64,000 nucleotides of DNA from Tenrec ecaudatus (taxonomy: Eukaryota > Chordata > Mammalia > Afrosoricida > Tenrecidae). The notes under the pieces were generated by a model, which did not search any database, was not told the origin of the DNA, and was given only the letters and a program-made list of their open reading frames with translations. Within the stretch, counting starts at the first letter, position 1. The number at the start of each line of letters is the position of its first letter. Below, piece by piece: positions 1 through 10,981 of this stretch. The position numbers were made by a program, and so were the translations under genes. The DNA is taken from contig NC_134542.1 of NCBI RefSeq assembly GCF_050624435.1, positions 108,483,677 through 108,547,676 on the forward strand. The letters are read 5' to 3'.

Positions 1-1068
1 TTTATAAAGCACTGCAAAACAAACATGTTCATTAGCGAAAAAGAAATTGAACCATGATTGTAAAAACATTAATCTTTTTTAATATGTAAACTTGATGACA
101 AGCAAATAGTCTATCATATGAGTATAAAACTCTTTATCTTTTCAAGGTTTGTCATTTACTTGAAACCTTATCCAATTTTAAAGATAAAATCTTAAGTGCA
201 GATTCTTGTCGCATGTAGAAATTGAAAAGAGATTAATTATGTCTTTATGAAAAAGGCTTTGTTGTATATTTTTTCTTAACAATGTCTTCCATTAACATTT
301 TTGAACACGTATTTATAGAATCAAATTTACCAAGACAGCTCAACATGAATGCTTCTGCAGAGCATGAACTAATTAGGAGAGGGCAAGAGTTACTCAGCAG
401 TGGGTTGATAGTGGGTAGGGGGGAGTGGCTAGGTCTTCTCAGACAAACCAATTCTGAACTTATGTCTCAAAGACCTTTATTTCGAAGGCAGCGACACTGT
501 TTTCAAAGGATCTTAGTGTGGTTATGATCAGTTCTCGGGTTGTGAGGATGCTAGTTCTAAATTCAAATCAGAAAGACTGTACTTGGATTTGATTTCCAGT
601 CGAGAAGATTTGTGTGTGTCTGTGTGTGTGTGTATATGTTTCTAAAACTCTTTGGCTTAATATTCTTTTAAATTCCAGTATACGTTTGACACACTTACTT
701 AGTGTTATAACTGATAAACATATAATAAAGAGAAAAACCAAATTTCAAAAATCTGAACTGCATTTGGCATGCTCTCATAATTCTGACTTGATAAACACTG
801 CATCCTGCAAATTAAAAAAAAAGTACTAATACAGTGAAAGGGAGAGAGGGAGGAACTAGTGCGTGAACACATTTGCTCCTGAACATAATCGTTTGGAAAA
901 TACTTCTGTTATCCAGATATTGTTGTTGACGTGACCTCTCTGCATTAAAGTGCACACGCCTAAAACACTCTTGATGGGAGAGAAAGAAATCTAAATAAGT
1001 GAAATAATCCACATCCAGAGACAAATCAGGCTGTAAACTGACCGCTCACTCACTTTGGATAAGTTAGT
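1..1068. other. AT-rich non-coding DNA, no gene seen
   Basis: No reading frame of interest and no repeat family I recognise. A short TG microsatellite lies at about 611-634. The small open frames here are what AT-rich DNA gives by chance. Confidence 0.7.
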
Positions 1069-1089
1069 TAGGCTTCCAGAATAAGTTTA
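1069..1089 (+). repeat. Direct repeat, copy 1, left of an inverted-repeat arm
   Basis: A 21-base sequence starting TAGGCTTCCAG matches 1406-1426 at 19 of 21 positions. The two copies bracket the left arm of the large inverted repeat, as a target-site duplication or a duplication junction would. No poly-A tract is visible next to either copy. Confidence 0.65.
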
Positions 1090-1099
1090 GGCTTGGACC

Positions 1100-1405
1100 A
1101 TGGAAATGGAAGGATAACACGTCCATGCAGATGGATTCAAAATTTACCTTCAAGGTTAGAGATAAGCCTCTGTGTCTCATGACTTTTACATTTACTGTTT
1201 AAGATCCATTTGTGGTCAAAATCTTATCAATATTATATAATAAGGAAAGTTTAATGCTCTGGTGGAAATATAGCATTCTGGTAGAGAATTTAATGTTTAT
1301 ATAGATAGATAGTTATTTGTAGATGATAAAGATAGATATAGAGATTGCGACAGACACAGAGGTTGAATTCTAGCATAAAGTCACACACAGGAGGATTACT
1401 AAGTT
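1100..1405 (+). repeat. Left arm of large inverted repeat
   Basis: Reverse-complementing this segment gives a sequence that aligns almost end to end with 1761-2060. Matching blocks include the TGTGTGACTTTATGCT block (left about 1373-1388), the GAATTCAACCTCTGTGTCTG block, the ACCAGAGCATTAAA block and the GAGACACAGAGG block. The arms differ by scattered substitutions and small indels, so the structure is old. It may be a palindromic DNA transposon or an inverted duplication; I cannot assign a family. Confidence 0.8.
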
Positions 1406-1426
1406 TAGGCTACCAGAATGAGTTTA
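1406..1426 (+). repeat. Direct repeat, copy 2, right of the left arm
   Basis: Partner of 1069-1089 (19 of 21 bases identical). It marks the inner edge of the left arm and the start of the roughly 335-base spacer between the two arms. Confidence 0.65.
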
Positions 1427-1760
1427 AATCATTTTAATATTTTTAAGAACCTATGTCAGTAATGGACAAACTTCTCTTGGGATTATGTTATAACAAAAAG
1501 ACATCGCATGTGGTCCTTGATGTAGAGAAAATTACACCTATATCACATTTAGAAAACTGTTAACCGATGTGGAGGAGAGGATAGAGTTGGAGCTTGTGGC
1601 GATGTTCTCACCATAACTAGGAATGAAGTAGGGCAGTCGTGCCTAGTAGCATATATCACGAACAGTATAGCCTAGTCAGCAGGATGGAATTCTGAATTCT
1701 AATAAAGATCTTCCTTAAAATCGGTAGAGCGATTTCTCTAACGTGCTCCTGACCCTGTTC

Positions 1761-2060
1761 CAAACTTAGTGATTCTTCTCTGTGTGACTTTATGCTGGAA
1801 TTCAACCTCTGTGTCTGTCACTATCTCTAGCTTTATCATCGACCAATAACTACCTACCCATGTAACCAGTAAATTCTCTACCAGAACTCCATATTTCCAC
1901 CAGAGCATTAAATCTTCCTTATTAAACTATAATTATAAGAATTTGGCCACAAATGAATTTTAAACACTAAATGTAAAAGTTGTGAGACACAGAGGATTAT
2001 TTCTAACCTTGAAAGGAAATTTTGAAATTCATTTTCATGAACTTTTTATCCTTCATTTTC
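1761..2060 (-). repeat. Right arm of large inverted repeat
   Basis: This is the reverse complement of 1100-1405, with the same block order. Similarity fades after the TTATCCTTC block near 2046-2054. The outer ends do not show an obvious transposon terminus such as CAG or a TA duplication. Confidence 0.8.
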
Positions 2061-2192
2061 CTCCCTTGGAGCGACAGTTCTGATGCATGTTATCATCGGC
2101 ATGTCCCGCCGTAATATATTGGGGGCAGCTAGCTTGTTTTATGTTTCACTTAGGCACAGAAAAAGTGGAATTTTGAATACCCAGAAACTTCT

Positions 2193-2620
2193 TGTGTTAG
2201 TCGGGGTACTTTAGAGAAACAAATCCACAGAAACATACGTATAAGAAGAGTTTTACATAAAGGTTAAGTAACACCAAGAAAACATCCCTCCCCAGTGCTG
2301 CCCAAGCCCACAAGTCCAACATCAACCCCCAGTTCAGTGAACATGCAAGCATCTCAGTGCCGACAGGGGTCTCCACATGGCTGCTCCAGCACCTGAGGCT
2401 GCATCAGGGTAGGTCCATGTGGCTTCTGCTCAGAGATGTCTTGCAGGAAGTGAACCTTGCAAGCTGAAGCAGGGAACTGGCTAAGGCAGCTGCACCTTGG
2501 TGCGACCATCAGAAAGCAAGGGATGCAAGAACTCAAAAGGCGAGACTCACTGAGCCATTTATCCCTCTTCCCTTCAATTAACCCCACATGTGTTTATCAG
2601 CCAGGTTGGCACAATAAACC
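2193..2620 (-). mobile_element. Solo LTR, ERVL/MaLR-like (family A)
   Basis: The plus strand starts TGTGTTAGTC and ends near the GGCACAATAAAC block. The same roughly 500-bp sequence recurs at 32869-33385 and 47917-48418. Read on the minus strand, its start (TG, then TATTGTGCCAACCTGGC) and end (GTTTCTCTAAAGTACCC, then ACTAACACA) resemble ERVL-class mammalian LTRs. This copy lacks an internal piece of about 70 bp that the others have, and its right terminus is eroded. No internal viral genes flank it, so it is a solo LTR. Confidence 0.65.
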
Positions 2621-2705
2621 TTAAGGGTTTCACTCATCCATACTTAAGATAGACGATCTCAGTGAAGTGACTGGAGACCTTTGAGCTGACTAGTTGTAGA
2701 TGCTT

Positions 2706-2753
2706 GGGACATTGATTTGATATATTGATGGGACATTGATTTGATATATTGGT
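2706..2753 (+). repeat. 24-bp tandem duplication
   Basis: Two adjacent 24-base units begin GGGACATTGATTTG and differ only in the last three bases. This is a recent slippage-type duplication. Confidence 0.85.
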
Positions 2754-2839
2754 GGGCTGCACATTTTGGAGAACTTGGAGTGGGATGAGTTTTATTTGAA
2801 AGTTGGGTCAATGTGAATCCTAAGAGTCAAAAGGCAGAT

Positions 2840-3100
2840 TTTGGTAGGCAGCAATAGTGCCTTATCCAAAGCTACCCACACCCAATAACTGCAACATATA
2901 TATTTTCTATGCTGCATAGTAAATAGGGATTAAGGTGGACTTTGGTTGTTGTTTAATACTCTTTAAAAAAGAATAGTGTTGGATTATCAAGATGGATCCA
3001 ATGTAATCACCGTGGCCTTAAAAACTGAAGAGAGGCCAATCATGATAGTCAAAGGGAGATGTGGCTGTGGGAGGTCAGAGTGATGCTCACAGAAAGGACA
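2840..3100 (+). repeat. Ancient mammalian interspersed repeat fragment
   Basis: The order of blocks (GTAGGCAG, then GATTAAGG, then GGATTATC, then TCCAATGTAATCAC, then CCTTAAAA, then GGAGATGTGGC, then AGGTCAGAG) is that of an old interspersed repeat common to placental mammals. I recognise the pattern but do not assign a family name. Confidence 0.45.
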
Positions 3101-3836
3101 TACATGGGCATTTCTGGCTTAGAAGGTGAAAAGAATGGGGCCATCAGAACAAAGTAATGAGATAGCTCAACAAGGCAGCAAATCAGATCATCTACTAGAG
3201 AGGAATGCACACTGCTGTCATTTGGATCTCCATCCAGTGGAATACCTGCAAGACTTTTGGTCTATAAACAGTACAATAATAAAGGTGTGCTTTTAGTCCA
3301 CCAAGGGTAATTGAATAGGGCAGCAGCAGAATGAATGCAAAACCACTGCATAATGACTCACTAAAAAGTCCAAGTGGATGATGGATGTTTGAATTGTGAA
3401 ACCATCGCAGAGAGTTGACCTTCAAAAGTGTGCGATAGTTTACCTCGTTCATGAATACCATTCGTATACTGTGGTACGCAGATACAGTAGCATGCGTTCC
3501 TTATGTTCTTTGGTTCCAATTTGTACTACTCTCTATTTTAACAGTCAATAACTCTGTGATTGCTCTTATTATGATTTAAGTTTTCTCGAGGAATATCAAG
3601 TTACAATGAATTGAACTAAGAACATAATGCCTCAGGTAATTTTTTTCTTTCGATAAATATTGTGATTTTATTCATCAAGCAGCTTAAATAGTTTCTTGAC
3701 CCTAAAATAATAAGGTAGCTACAGATAATCTTTTCTCAGATTGCTGCATCTCCACCCACATACACATAAGCACACAGAGCAAACATGCATTATTTGCATA
3801 GGTCTTTAAGGAAATAAGTTGCCTGTTACATGCTAA

Positions 3837-4000
3837 GGGACCCTAGTGGTGTAGTGGTTATGTGTTGGGCTTTGATCCTCCTTGTTGGCAGTTTGAAAGC
3901 ACCAGCAGCTCCGTGGGAGAAAGACTGGACTTCTTCCATAAACAGTTACTGACTCAGAAACCCACTACGAGTCAGCATGGACTCAATGGCAGTTAATTAT
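3837..4000 (+). mobile_element. AfroSINE copy
   Basis: It carries the AfroSINE order: a CCTAGTGGTGTAGTGG A-box-like head from a tRNA, a GGCAGTTTGAAAGCACC B-box region, a GCTCCGTGGGAGAAAGA middle, and the tail that reads about GAGTCAGCATGGACTCAATGGCAG. AfroSINE is transcribed by RNA polymerase III and moved by LINE machinery. This copy is near full length but diverged. Confidence 0.85.
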
Positions 4001-4015
4001 GGTACTACGTTAAGA

Positions 4016-4276
4016 AGGACCTCTGGTGGTGCTACTAAGAACATATTGGACTAACAGCAAGGTCAATGGTTCAAGTCCACCAGCCATTCTGTGAGGATCG
4101 AAGATGAGGCTATCCACTCCCATTATGGTTCAGAGTCTTGGAAACCTTGCTAACCACAAGGTCAGCAGTTTGAAACCCTCCTTGGGAGAATTACAAGGGC
4201 TTCTGGTACTTTGAGGGTATCTAGCTTTGGTAACCTCTGGGAGCCATTCTCTGCCCTATGCTGCGATTGGAAATCA
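4016..4276 (+). mobile_element. Diverged AfroSINE, apparently two overlapping pieces
   Basis: The first piece starts with the CCTCTGGTGGTGC head and has GGTTCAAGTCCACCAGCC (B box). A second B-box-like piece, AAGGTCAGCAGTTTGAAACCC, starts near 4157 and runs to the GAAATCAGCTTGATG tail. It sits 15 bases after the previous copy, so a SINE-on-SINE insertion is likely. Confidence 0.7.
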
Positions 4277-5784
4277 GCTTGATGTCAGGGAGGGAATGAA
4301 TGAGAGTTGAACCCTTCTCCATGACAAGAGGTTTAAAATGTTTTAACGTCAAACTCCCAGTTCCGGGTTTCACAGACTATTTATTTACAATGAAACTGAA
4401 GTCAATGAGAGGCAGAAATGGGGTGTTCATTTGCTCATGGTTCTCCAGTCATAATATTACACAATTCTCCTTCCCTGGGAGTTCGCAATATCAGAATTAG
4501 AGAGTCAAAACACAGATTCACTGTTATGCCTTCCAATTAAACAGCTAATGAGCTAGAATAATGACCCTTTCTCCTAACGGGTTGTAAGAATAATTAGATT
4601 TAAAAAATACTTCACACATGAATGAAATCACAGTGCTGCCAGTCAGCGAACGTAAAGAAAGAGCAAGACACTCAGTGCTCACAATGATGAAAGCCATTTT
4701 GGTGTATGGATTATAAACAAGAGGGGTGCTCTATTAATCACTGTCCAATATCACTAAGATCATAAAAAACAGGAGACACAGAAATAGACCACTCATAGGA
4801 CATTTTTATTCAAACCATTCTTGCAATAATATTTCAAAAATGTACTGGGAATACATTATTCAAACATAATTGAGAAGATTGCAATGCCTGAAGAATTAAT
4901 CTGCATATAAATCTTAATCATACCCTGCTGGCCACGGGGATCTTAAAATAAATTGGTCTGTCTGTGTACTTACCCCAAGAATAGCCATAGGGCAGATAAC
5001 AGGACTCACGCCTAGAAGTTGATACTCTGATTACTATGATATTTGAATTTTTATCAGAATCTTTCCTTTTTGAGAGTTTTAAAGTGGTGGCAATGTTAGA
5101 TTCAATTCATGTTATCTAAAAATGCTGATTTCTTCTAAGGCTGAGTTCTGGATTTAGATTTATTAGCCAATGTTATAAAGAGATTCAAGCTAAAATATGA
5201 CTTTATTGAATGCTTAAGTAAATTTATGATCATTTGTGTAAGAGTCAAGTAATATGTTAGAAGTTTCTGATATAGTTACTCTTAATACCTGATAAAGAAG
5301 GCATGTTCCTGATCATGAGTATCATATGTTTTTGTTGCTGTTAATTCTCAGGGAATTCAACTGAGGCTTGATAAAATTGTGAACACCAAGTGCAATGGTA
5401 CTCCTTAAGAGACCCATATGGGAGCATTGAGCCTGTTGAGAGCATTTTGCATGTAAACCTTTTTATAATGTCCCCTGCATTATAGCTGTACTGGCTTTCA
5501 GACAACTTTTATCTATCTCAAAATAATTATGGCGAGGAATACAGCTCATATGCAATTTTTAAAATCCGGTGAACTAGAGGAAAACAACTTTATGTTCAAT
5601 TTCTTGGTCTGTTACCGTTTAGAAAATGAGACCAGTATTACCTGATGACTTATAAATGCTTATAAGCACTCAATAAATTAAACTTAGGGTGAGAGCTAGT
5701 TAGTGTTACTAATTTCAAACCCAACTTTTTTCAGGTGATGTTTCTGTATATTAGATGCAGCTGATATATTTTTTGGAAAGTTCC
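4277..5784. other. Non-coding DNA, nothing recognised
   Basis: AT-rich sequence without a convincing reading frame, repeat or regulatory signature that I can name. Confidence 0.6.
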
Positions 5785-6300
5785 TTTTTTTAATTAAATA
5801 CTTTATTGGGGACTCTTACATCTCTTACCACAATCCATACAGTCATCCAGTGTGTCAGCACATTTGCATGTATGCTGCCATCATCATTTTCAAAGCACTC
5901 TCTTCCCACTTGAGCCCCTGATACCAGTTCCCCATTTCTTCTCTCTCCCTCCCTCCCTCCCTCCCTCAGAAACCCTTGATAAATTACAGACTATTTTTTC
6001 ATATCTTACATCATCCTCTGTTGCCCCTCACCCACTTTTCCATTGTTCATCCCCCTGGGAGGTGAACCCTTGTGATAGATTTCCACTTTCTGCCCCCACC
6101 CTCTCCTAAGCCTCCTGGTACCTCTACTCTCCTTGTTGGCCCTGAGGGGTTTACCTATCCTGGATTCCCTGTCTTTGGGGCACTTATCTGTAGCAGTGTG
6201 CATGCTCTGGTCTAATCTGATTTGTAAGGTAGAACTGAGGTCATGATAGTGGGGGGAAGGAAGCACCAAAGAACTAGAGGAACGTGTGTTTCATCGGAGC
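5785..6300 (-). mobile_element. L1 3' UTR fragment, 5'-truncated
   Basis: On the plus strand a T-rich start (the reversed poly-A end) leads into TTTATTGGGGACTC, which is the reversed AATAAA end of the L1 family repeated throughout this window. A CCCT-rich tract at about 5941-5968 is the reversed G-rich polypurine tract typical of L1 3' UTRs. It ends around the ATCATGATAGTGGGGGGA block. Small open frames inside it have no coding meaning. Confidence 0.75.
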
Positions 6301-7632
6301 AATACTGCTAATGTCATTCTTTAAGGGCCTGTAAAAGATCAACACAAATTACTTTGGAAATGGTCATCGGTTTCCATAATTGTCCCAGAGCAAGCACCTT
6401 TTATGGAAAGCAGTTGGATATCTGATACTTTATAATAGAAATTGTTTTTATGTCCTTGCAAAGACTACCCTATAGAAAAATATGTTCCTTTTTTAAGGCC
6501 TTGACTTTCTGATTCTTATACTACAAGACGATTGTTTTACTTCATAATTTCCAAAGCTTATTTCACATTTCGCTGTAAAAATTTCTCTGTAGTAATTTTT
6601 ATCACTGAGTTCACAGGGGACCAAATGGTGTGCCTTCCCTGATAAATTGTGCTGCCATAGAGTAACATTAATTATTTCTGCTCCATCTAGCAGACATCAA
6701 TATCAAAAATTTCCCTCAGTTTTCATCTTATGGTTGAGATAAACCCATACATCATCCTTTTAAAATGAATGGGATTGAATCATGAAAAATGTTTATGATT
6801 GGCAGGCTTCATGGTGGGTGCAAATAGGCCTTGGTCAGCAAAGACCTCACAGATTTATTTTCCTGGTCAAGCTTTTGCACACAATAACTCAATCCTTCTT
6901 TGTAGTGCAACTTTTAGAGGTCGGAAGGTGATAGTCTGTAAGCATGAGCAAGCAGAATTTCTGGACCCTATTCCCCTGGGTTTTTTTTTTGTTTGTTTGG
7001 TTGGTTGGTTTGGCTTTACTTGCTTCATGAAACACAAGGAGGCACCTTAGAGTTATAAAAGCCAGAGGGTTTGTATCTTATTTCTCTGGGTCATGGGAGT
7101 TAGTCCAAGGTCATTGCTGGTGTCTTATGGAACTGGTTAAAATTTTGCATGGGAAAGGATAGCTGCTGGAGCAGAAACAATTTAAATGTAGGAATAGCCC
7201 CAATAGACTTAATGAACCCATAACGACCAATTTCTGGACAAATGCAGTCCACTCAGTGGGATTTTCCTAGATCACAGTTATTGACAAAAAGGCATCCATG
7301 AAGGCTAAAGGTGATTTTTTTAAAAAGGAGCAATTTCATAATTGTCCGTGTAAATGTCCTTCTCAAATTGAAACTAAACTTTCTGTTCTCATCTTTGGAT
7401 AATGAAACTTTTGCAATGATTGTAGATCAGCCAAACTAAAATTTGGTTCTGTGGGTATTTTTGTTCTTAAGTCTAATTACCACTGATTTTGTATGACTCG
7501 TTTCTGCTTCTCAAAGCTTAAGCAAATAATGAAGAAGATACCTTTTTATCACAACTTTTGAATTTATTTTTTTCTCTCCTGTCCTAATATGGAAGTCATT
7601 TGATATGTCTCTATGATGGGCAACTACAAGGT

Positions 7633-7701
7633 GGCTTCCAAAGTTCATGGGAAAATTCCATTATCATTTAACTCCACTTTTCCCAGAGCATTTTGAAGCT
7701 C
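7633..7701. mobile_element. Short palindromic MITE-like element, copy 1
   Basis: The left arm GGCTTCCAAAGTTCATGGGA is complementary, with some mismatches, to the right arm that ends CATTTTGAAGCTC. A second, independently diverged copy with the same arms lies at 24633-24707. Size and symmetry suit a non-autonomous mariner-type element; the family is not assigned. Confidence 0.5.
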
Positions 7702-8469
7702 TTCCCTATATCACTGAAATGTCATGCATAAATTGAATTAAGTTTCTCGTTCAATTTTCCAAATTTTTATCTAATATTTTATACCTATAGGCCTGGCGAG
7801 GTTTCTTCTTCTTCTTCTTTTTTTTTTTTTTTTGCTTTTTGAGTCAATATTGTGTTGTTGTTTCTTGTGAAATATTAATTAGGGAAAATATGTTGCTCTA
7901 CATGCTATTTTAGTGTAATACCTAGAAATAGATTTTAATCACAGTCCTAGTAAGCTTTCTGTGTAAGACCTGTGAATTCAGGCAGAACAAGTATTGGATC
8001 TCCATCTTGCCAGGGTGAGAAAGAAGCCAAGTGAGTTCTTTTCAACTCCACACCTTATAGCATTCTTTCGTCCCTGAATCTAAGCAGCAATTCTGCCTTC
8101 TGACGTTCTCCAGGCATCCTTGGGCTTCATTAACTTGATCAGCCACTCTGAGTACTTCTATTCTCTGTACTTTAAACTAGTCTCCAACCCATCCTTTTTT
8201 TCTTCTTCCTTGAAGTTCTTTCTAAAAACATTAATGAATATGCATTGATCCTACAGCAGGAGTTCATAACGAATTTAAGTTCTTCCTATACATAGTTATG
8301 TTTTAACTGACTGCCTTTTAAAGCCAATAGCCCTCTTTGTTAGCCCATTGATCTCAGTCAGCTTAAACCTAAAATTCTCACAGAGTCCCTGCCCATCCGA
8401 GGGAAATTCATTCTGGGGCAGCGTTCTCCCTAATCGCAGATGAAATCTAGCTGTAGTTGTCGGATGATG

Positions 8470-8552
8470 CTCTGTCTTTCTTTTCTCTCTGCTTTTCTAT
8501 CTTTCAAAGTGCTCATCTGAAAGGGGGCTCAATAAATATTTGTTGACAAACT
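8470..8552 (+). mobile_element. L2-like 3' end fragment
   Basis: The block GGCTCAATAAATATTTGTTG is the widespread 3' terminus of old mammalian L2/MIR-class elements. The sequence before it is too diverged to assign with confidence. Confidence 0.5.
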
Positions 8553-9485
8553 AATTGCTCTATTTACTTGGTTAAGGCATTTAAAAATGATTTCACATAT
8601 TGAAACTTGGTTTATATGTCAGTGTGCAATTGATTACTGTCAACAAAGACAATTACTGTCTCAAAATACATCTTCCCTTTCAAATGTGGATATTTTTTTT
8701 AAGGTAAAAACACAAAATGTGCTTTCCCCAAAGGCTAGTATTCATTGCAAGTCATTGATTGTCTAGCCAAACAATAAAATCGCCCACAAGGGCTTGTAAG
8801 TCAGTGTTGTTGCCCTTTTTACCTTTGTTAAACAATGAAAAATAAGTCAGAACAATCCAGAAATAAACCCAACCTATGCCAGGTTTTAAAAATCGCGGAC
8901 ATACCTATCCGCCTCTTATGGATTTTCTGAGTTCCAAATTAAGAAGGAGGGTCAGCTGAGAAAACTCTTCCAGGCTAAGAGCTCAAATGCACCCCGACAG
9001 GCACTTTTCTGCAGTCCTCTCTTTGAAAACCGGCGAGGGTCCCGCATTTCACTTTTCCAGAGGTAACACGACTCTGACGGAAGGTTTTAAATGAAGTAAA
9101 ACCCCTCTGACACCAAGCAGCTGACACAAAGCATGCAGGCTTCAAAAACCTGCCGCTCTGGTAATCTTAGCCGCAATTTATGAAATGGGAAAGAATCGCC
9201 TCTCACAAAGAGGGGGAGACATTATTCATCTCAAACCTATGCAGTCCAAGCCATGATTTCGCTGTCTGTAACCTCTTCATAGAAAATGTCTTCTCCGTGA
9301 ATTTGAATTTACGTATTGAAAAGCAAATTCAGAAAGGAATGGTGAAAGCATTCTGAAATGTCACTCTGGCAAGAGTGTCGAAAGTCTTCATCTGCCTTTT
9401 AATGTGTGTTTCTTTAACGTCTCCAAGAAAAGATAAAATATTTTCCAAGCTTGAAGTGAAAAATATTGGGTTGTAAAATAAGTTT

Positions 9486-9497
9486 AAAAGGCATTCA
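9486..9497 (+). repeat. Target-site duplication, left copy, for the L1 at 9498
   Basis: AAAAGGCATTCA here is repeated exactly at 9892-9903. The preceding bases read TTT, so the site fits the L1 endonuclease preference TT/AAAA. Confidence 0.85.
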
Positions 9498-9891
9498 GGG
9501 TGGATGATACCTTCAGGACCAAGGGTGTGAGGGACGATGCTGGGAGAGTGGAGGGTGAGTGGGTTGGAAAGGGGGAACTGATTACAAGGATCCACATGTG
9601 ACCTCTTCCCTGGGAGAGGGACAGCAGAGAAGGGGGGAAGGGAGACTCCGGATAGGGCAAGATATGACAAAATAACGATGTATAAATTACCAAGGGCATA
9701 TGAGGGAGGGGGGAATGGGGAGGGAGGGGGGGGGAAGAGGACCTGATGCAAGGGGCTTAAGTGGAGAGCAAATGCTTTGAGAATGATTGGGGCAGGGAAT
9801 GTATGGATGTGCTTTATACAATTGGTGTATGTATATGTATGGATTGTGGTAAGAGTTGTTTGAGTCCCTAATAAAATGTAAAAGAAGAAAA
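9498..9891 (+). mobile_element. Young 5'-truncated L1 3' UTR insertion
   Basis: This sense-orientation copy ends in CCCTAATAAAATG and an A-rich tail, and carries the G-rich polypurine tract at about 9703-9733. Exact 12-bp duplications flank it. It is the least eroded L1 copy in the window. A long open frame on the opposite strand (about 9329-9904) is a by-product of its base composition. Confidence 0.88.
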
Positions 9892-9903
9892 AAAAGGCAT
9901 TCA
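9892..9903 (+). repeat. Target-site duplication, right copy
   Basis: Exact partner of 9486-9497, directly after the A-rich tail of the L1 insertion. Confidence 0.85.
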
Positions 9904-10404
9904 ACCTGTTGTAAATGATATTGCATTCAATGAGGGACTTAACGCATGAAGAAATATTTTGAAGCTTTAAGAAACAAAGGCAAAATGGTCTCTATACTTA
10001 TGCCAAGACAAAGTCGTTTCCTTGAACTCATAAGAGAAAATTTTTATATAGAATATCCATGAATCATAGAGAGAACTGACCGGTAGAACCAACAATCAGT
10101 CTCTCTGACTCCGAATAGGGCAGCTTTCTGTAAAGCATTAGCCAGTTCTTGTCAGGGAAAAGAAACATGGATTTCTAATCTATGCCTAATCTGCTAATGA
10201 CCTTCCTTTACTCGAACTGAGGGGGAAAAACAAAGAACAAATAGACCTGTTGGAGTGGATTTTACCACTAACGGCAGCTCTTTATTGCATAAGTGCTCAA
10301 GGACAAACAGGTAAGGGATGTACCTCCATAGGCACTCTCTGTATCAAGTGTAGTAAGTGCCCTCTTGATGCGAAACATCCTTTTCCTAGGAAAGCCCAGT
10401 GCTT
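9904..10404. other. Non-coding DNA, nothing recognised
   Basis: No gene or repeat that I can support. Confidence 0.5.
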
Positions 10405-10562
10405 GGAACTCATCCTCCGTTCCCCCAGAGCACGATGTGGTAGCCTGCTCCCAGCAAGGTGACAGTCGTGGACACTCTGCGGGGCAGTTTGACACCATCC
10501 TGAGGCGTCCTTTGAGTCAGAATCAGCTTGATGGGAGCAGATTGGGTTTCTTTGGGTGTTAT
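10405..10562 (+). mobile_element. AfroSINE 3' part
   Basis: The tail half is recognisable: GGGGCAGTTTGACACC, then GAGTCAGAATCAGCTTGATGG, then GGGTTTCTTTGGG. The tRNA-like head is eroded or missing. Confidence 0.6.
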
Positions 10563-10936
10563 TATTATTTTAAGTAACAGCTTTATGAAAGTCTAATCTC
10601 CACACCATAAAGTCACACAATTAATTACTTTGAATACTTTCAGGACCCTTCCTGGGGCTATCACGCTAATCTAATTTCAGACTTTCACGTTATCCAAGAA
10701 GAACACGTATTTTAGTCACTCTCTGTTCCTAGTACCAGTGTTATGCATTAGATTTCTATGAGACTGGTATGCATATCTCTTTCAAAGACATGTGTATTGT
10801 CATTCAGAAAAGTTAGGCCTTTTCCCCAGAGACAGCTAACTAACATCCACACATCACATGTAAGTATATATCACATGTAAGCAGTGCTCTAGTAGACAAA
10901 CCTTGTAAGTCTGAGATATATATCAGGCTTAAAATG

Positions 10937-10981
<45 letters not shown>

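Larger units (their letters stand above)
6301..9485. other. Repeat-poor non-coding stretch
   Basis: No gene seen. It holds a short palindromic element at 7633-7701, a CTT/T-rich run near 7806-7834 and an old L2-like end near 8470-8552. From about 8,570 to 9,470 I see no repeat family at all. Confidence 0.6.

Noticed and set aside
5852-6269. Open frames on both strands near a CCCT repeat
   Set aside because: They are inside an L1 3' UTR fragment.
9329-9904. 191-codon open frame on the minus strand
   Set aside because: It lies almost wholly antisense to the young L1 3' UTR; its Pro/Ser-rich translation comes from the reversed G-rich tract.
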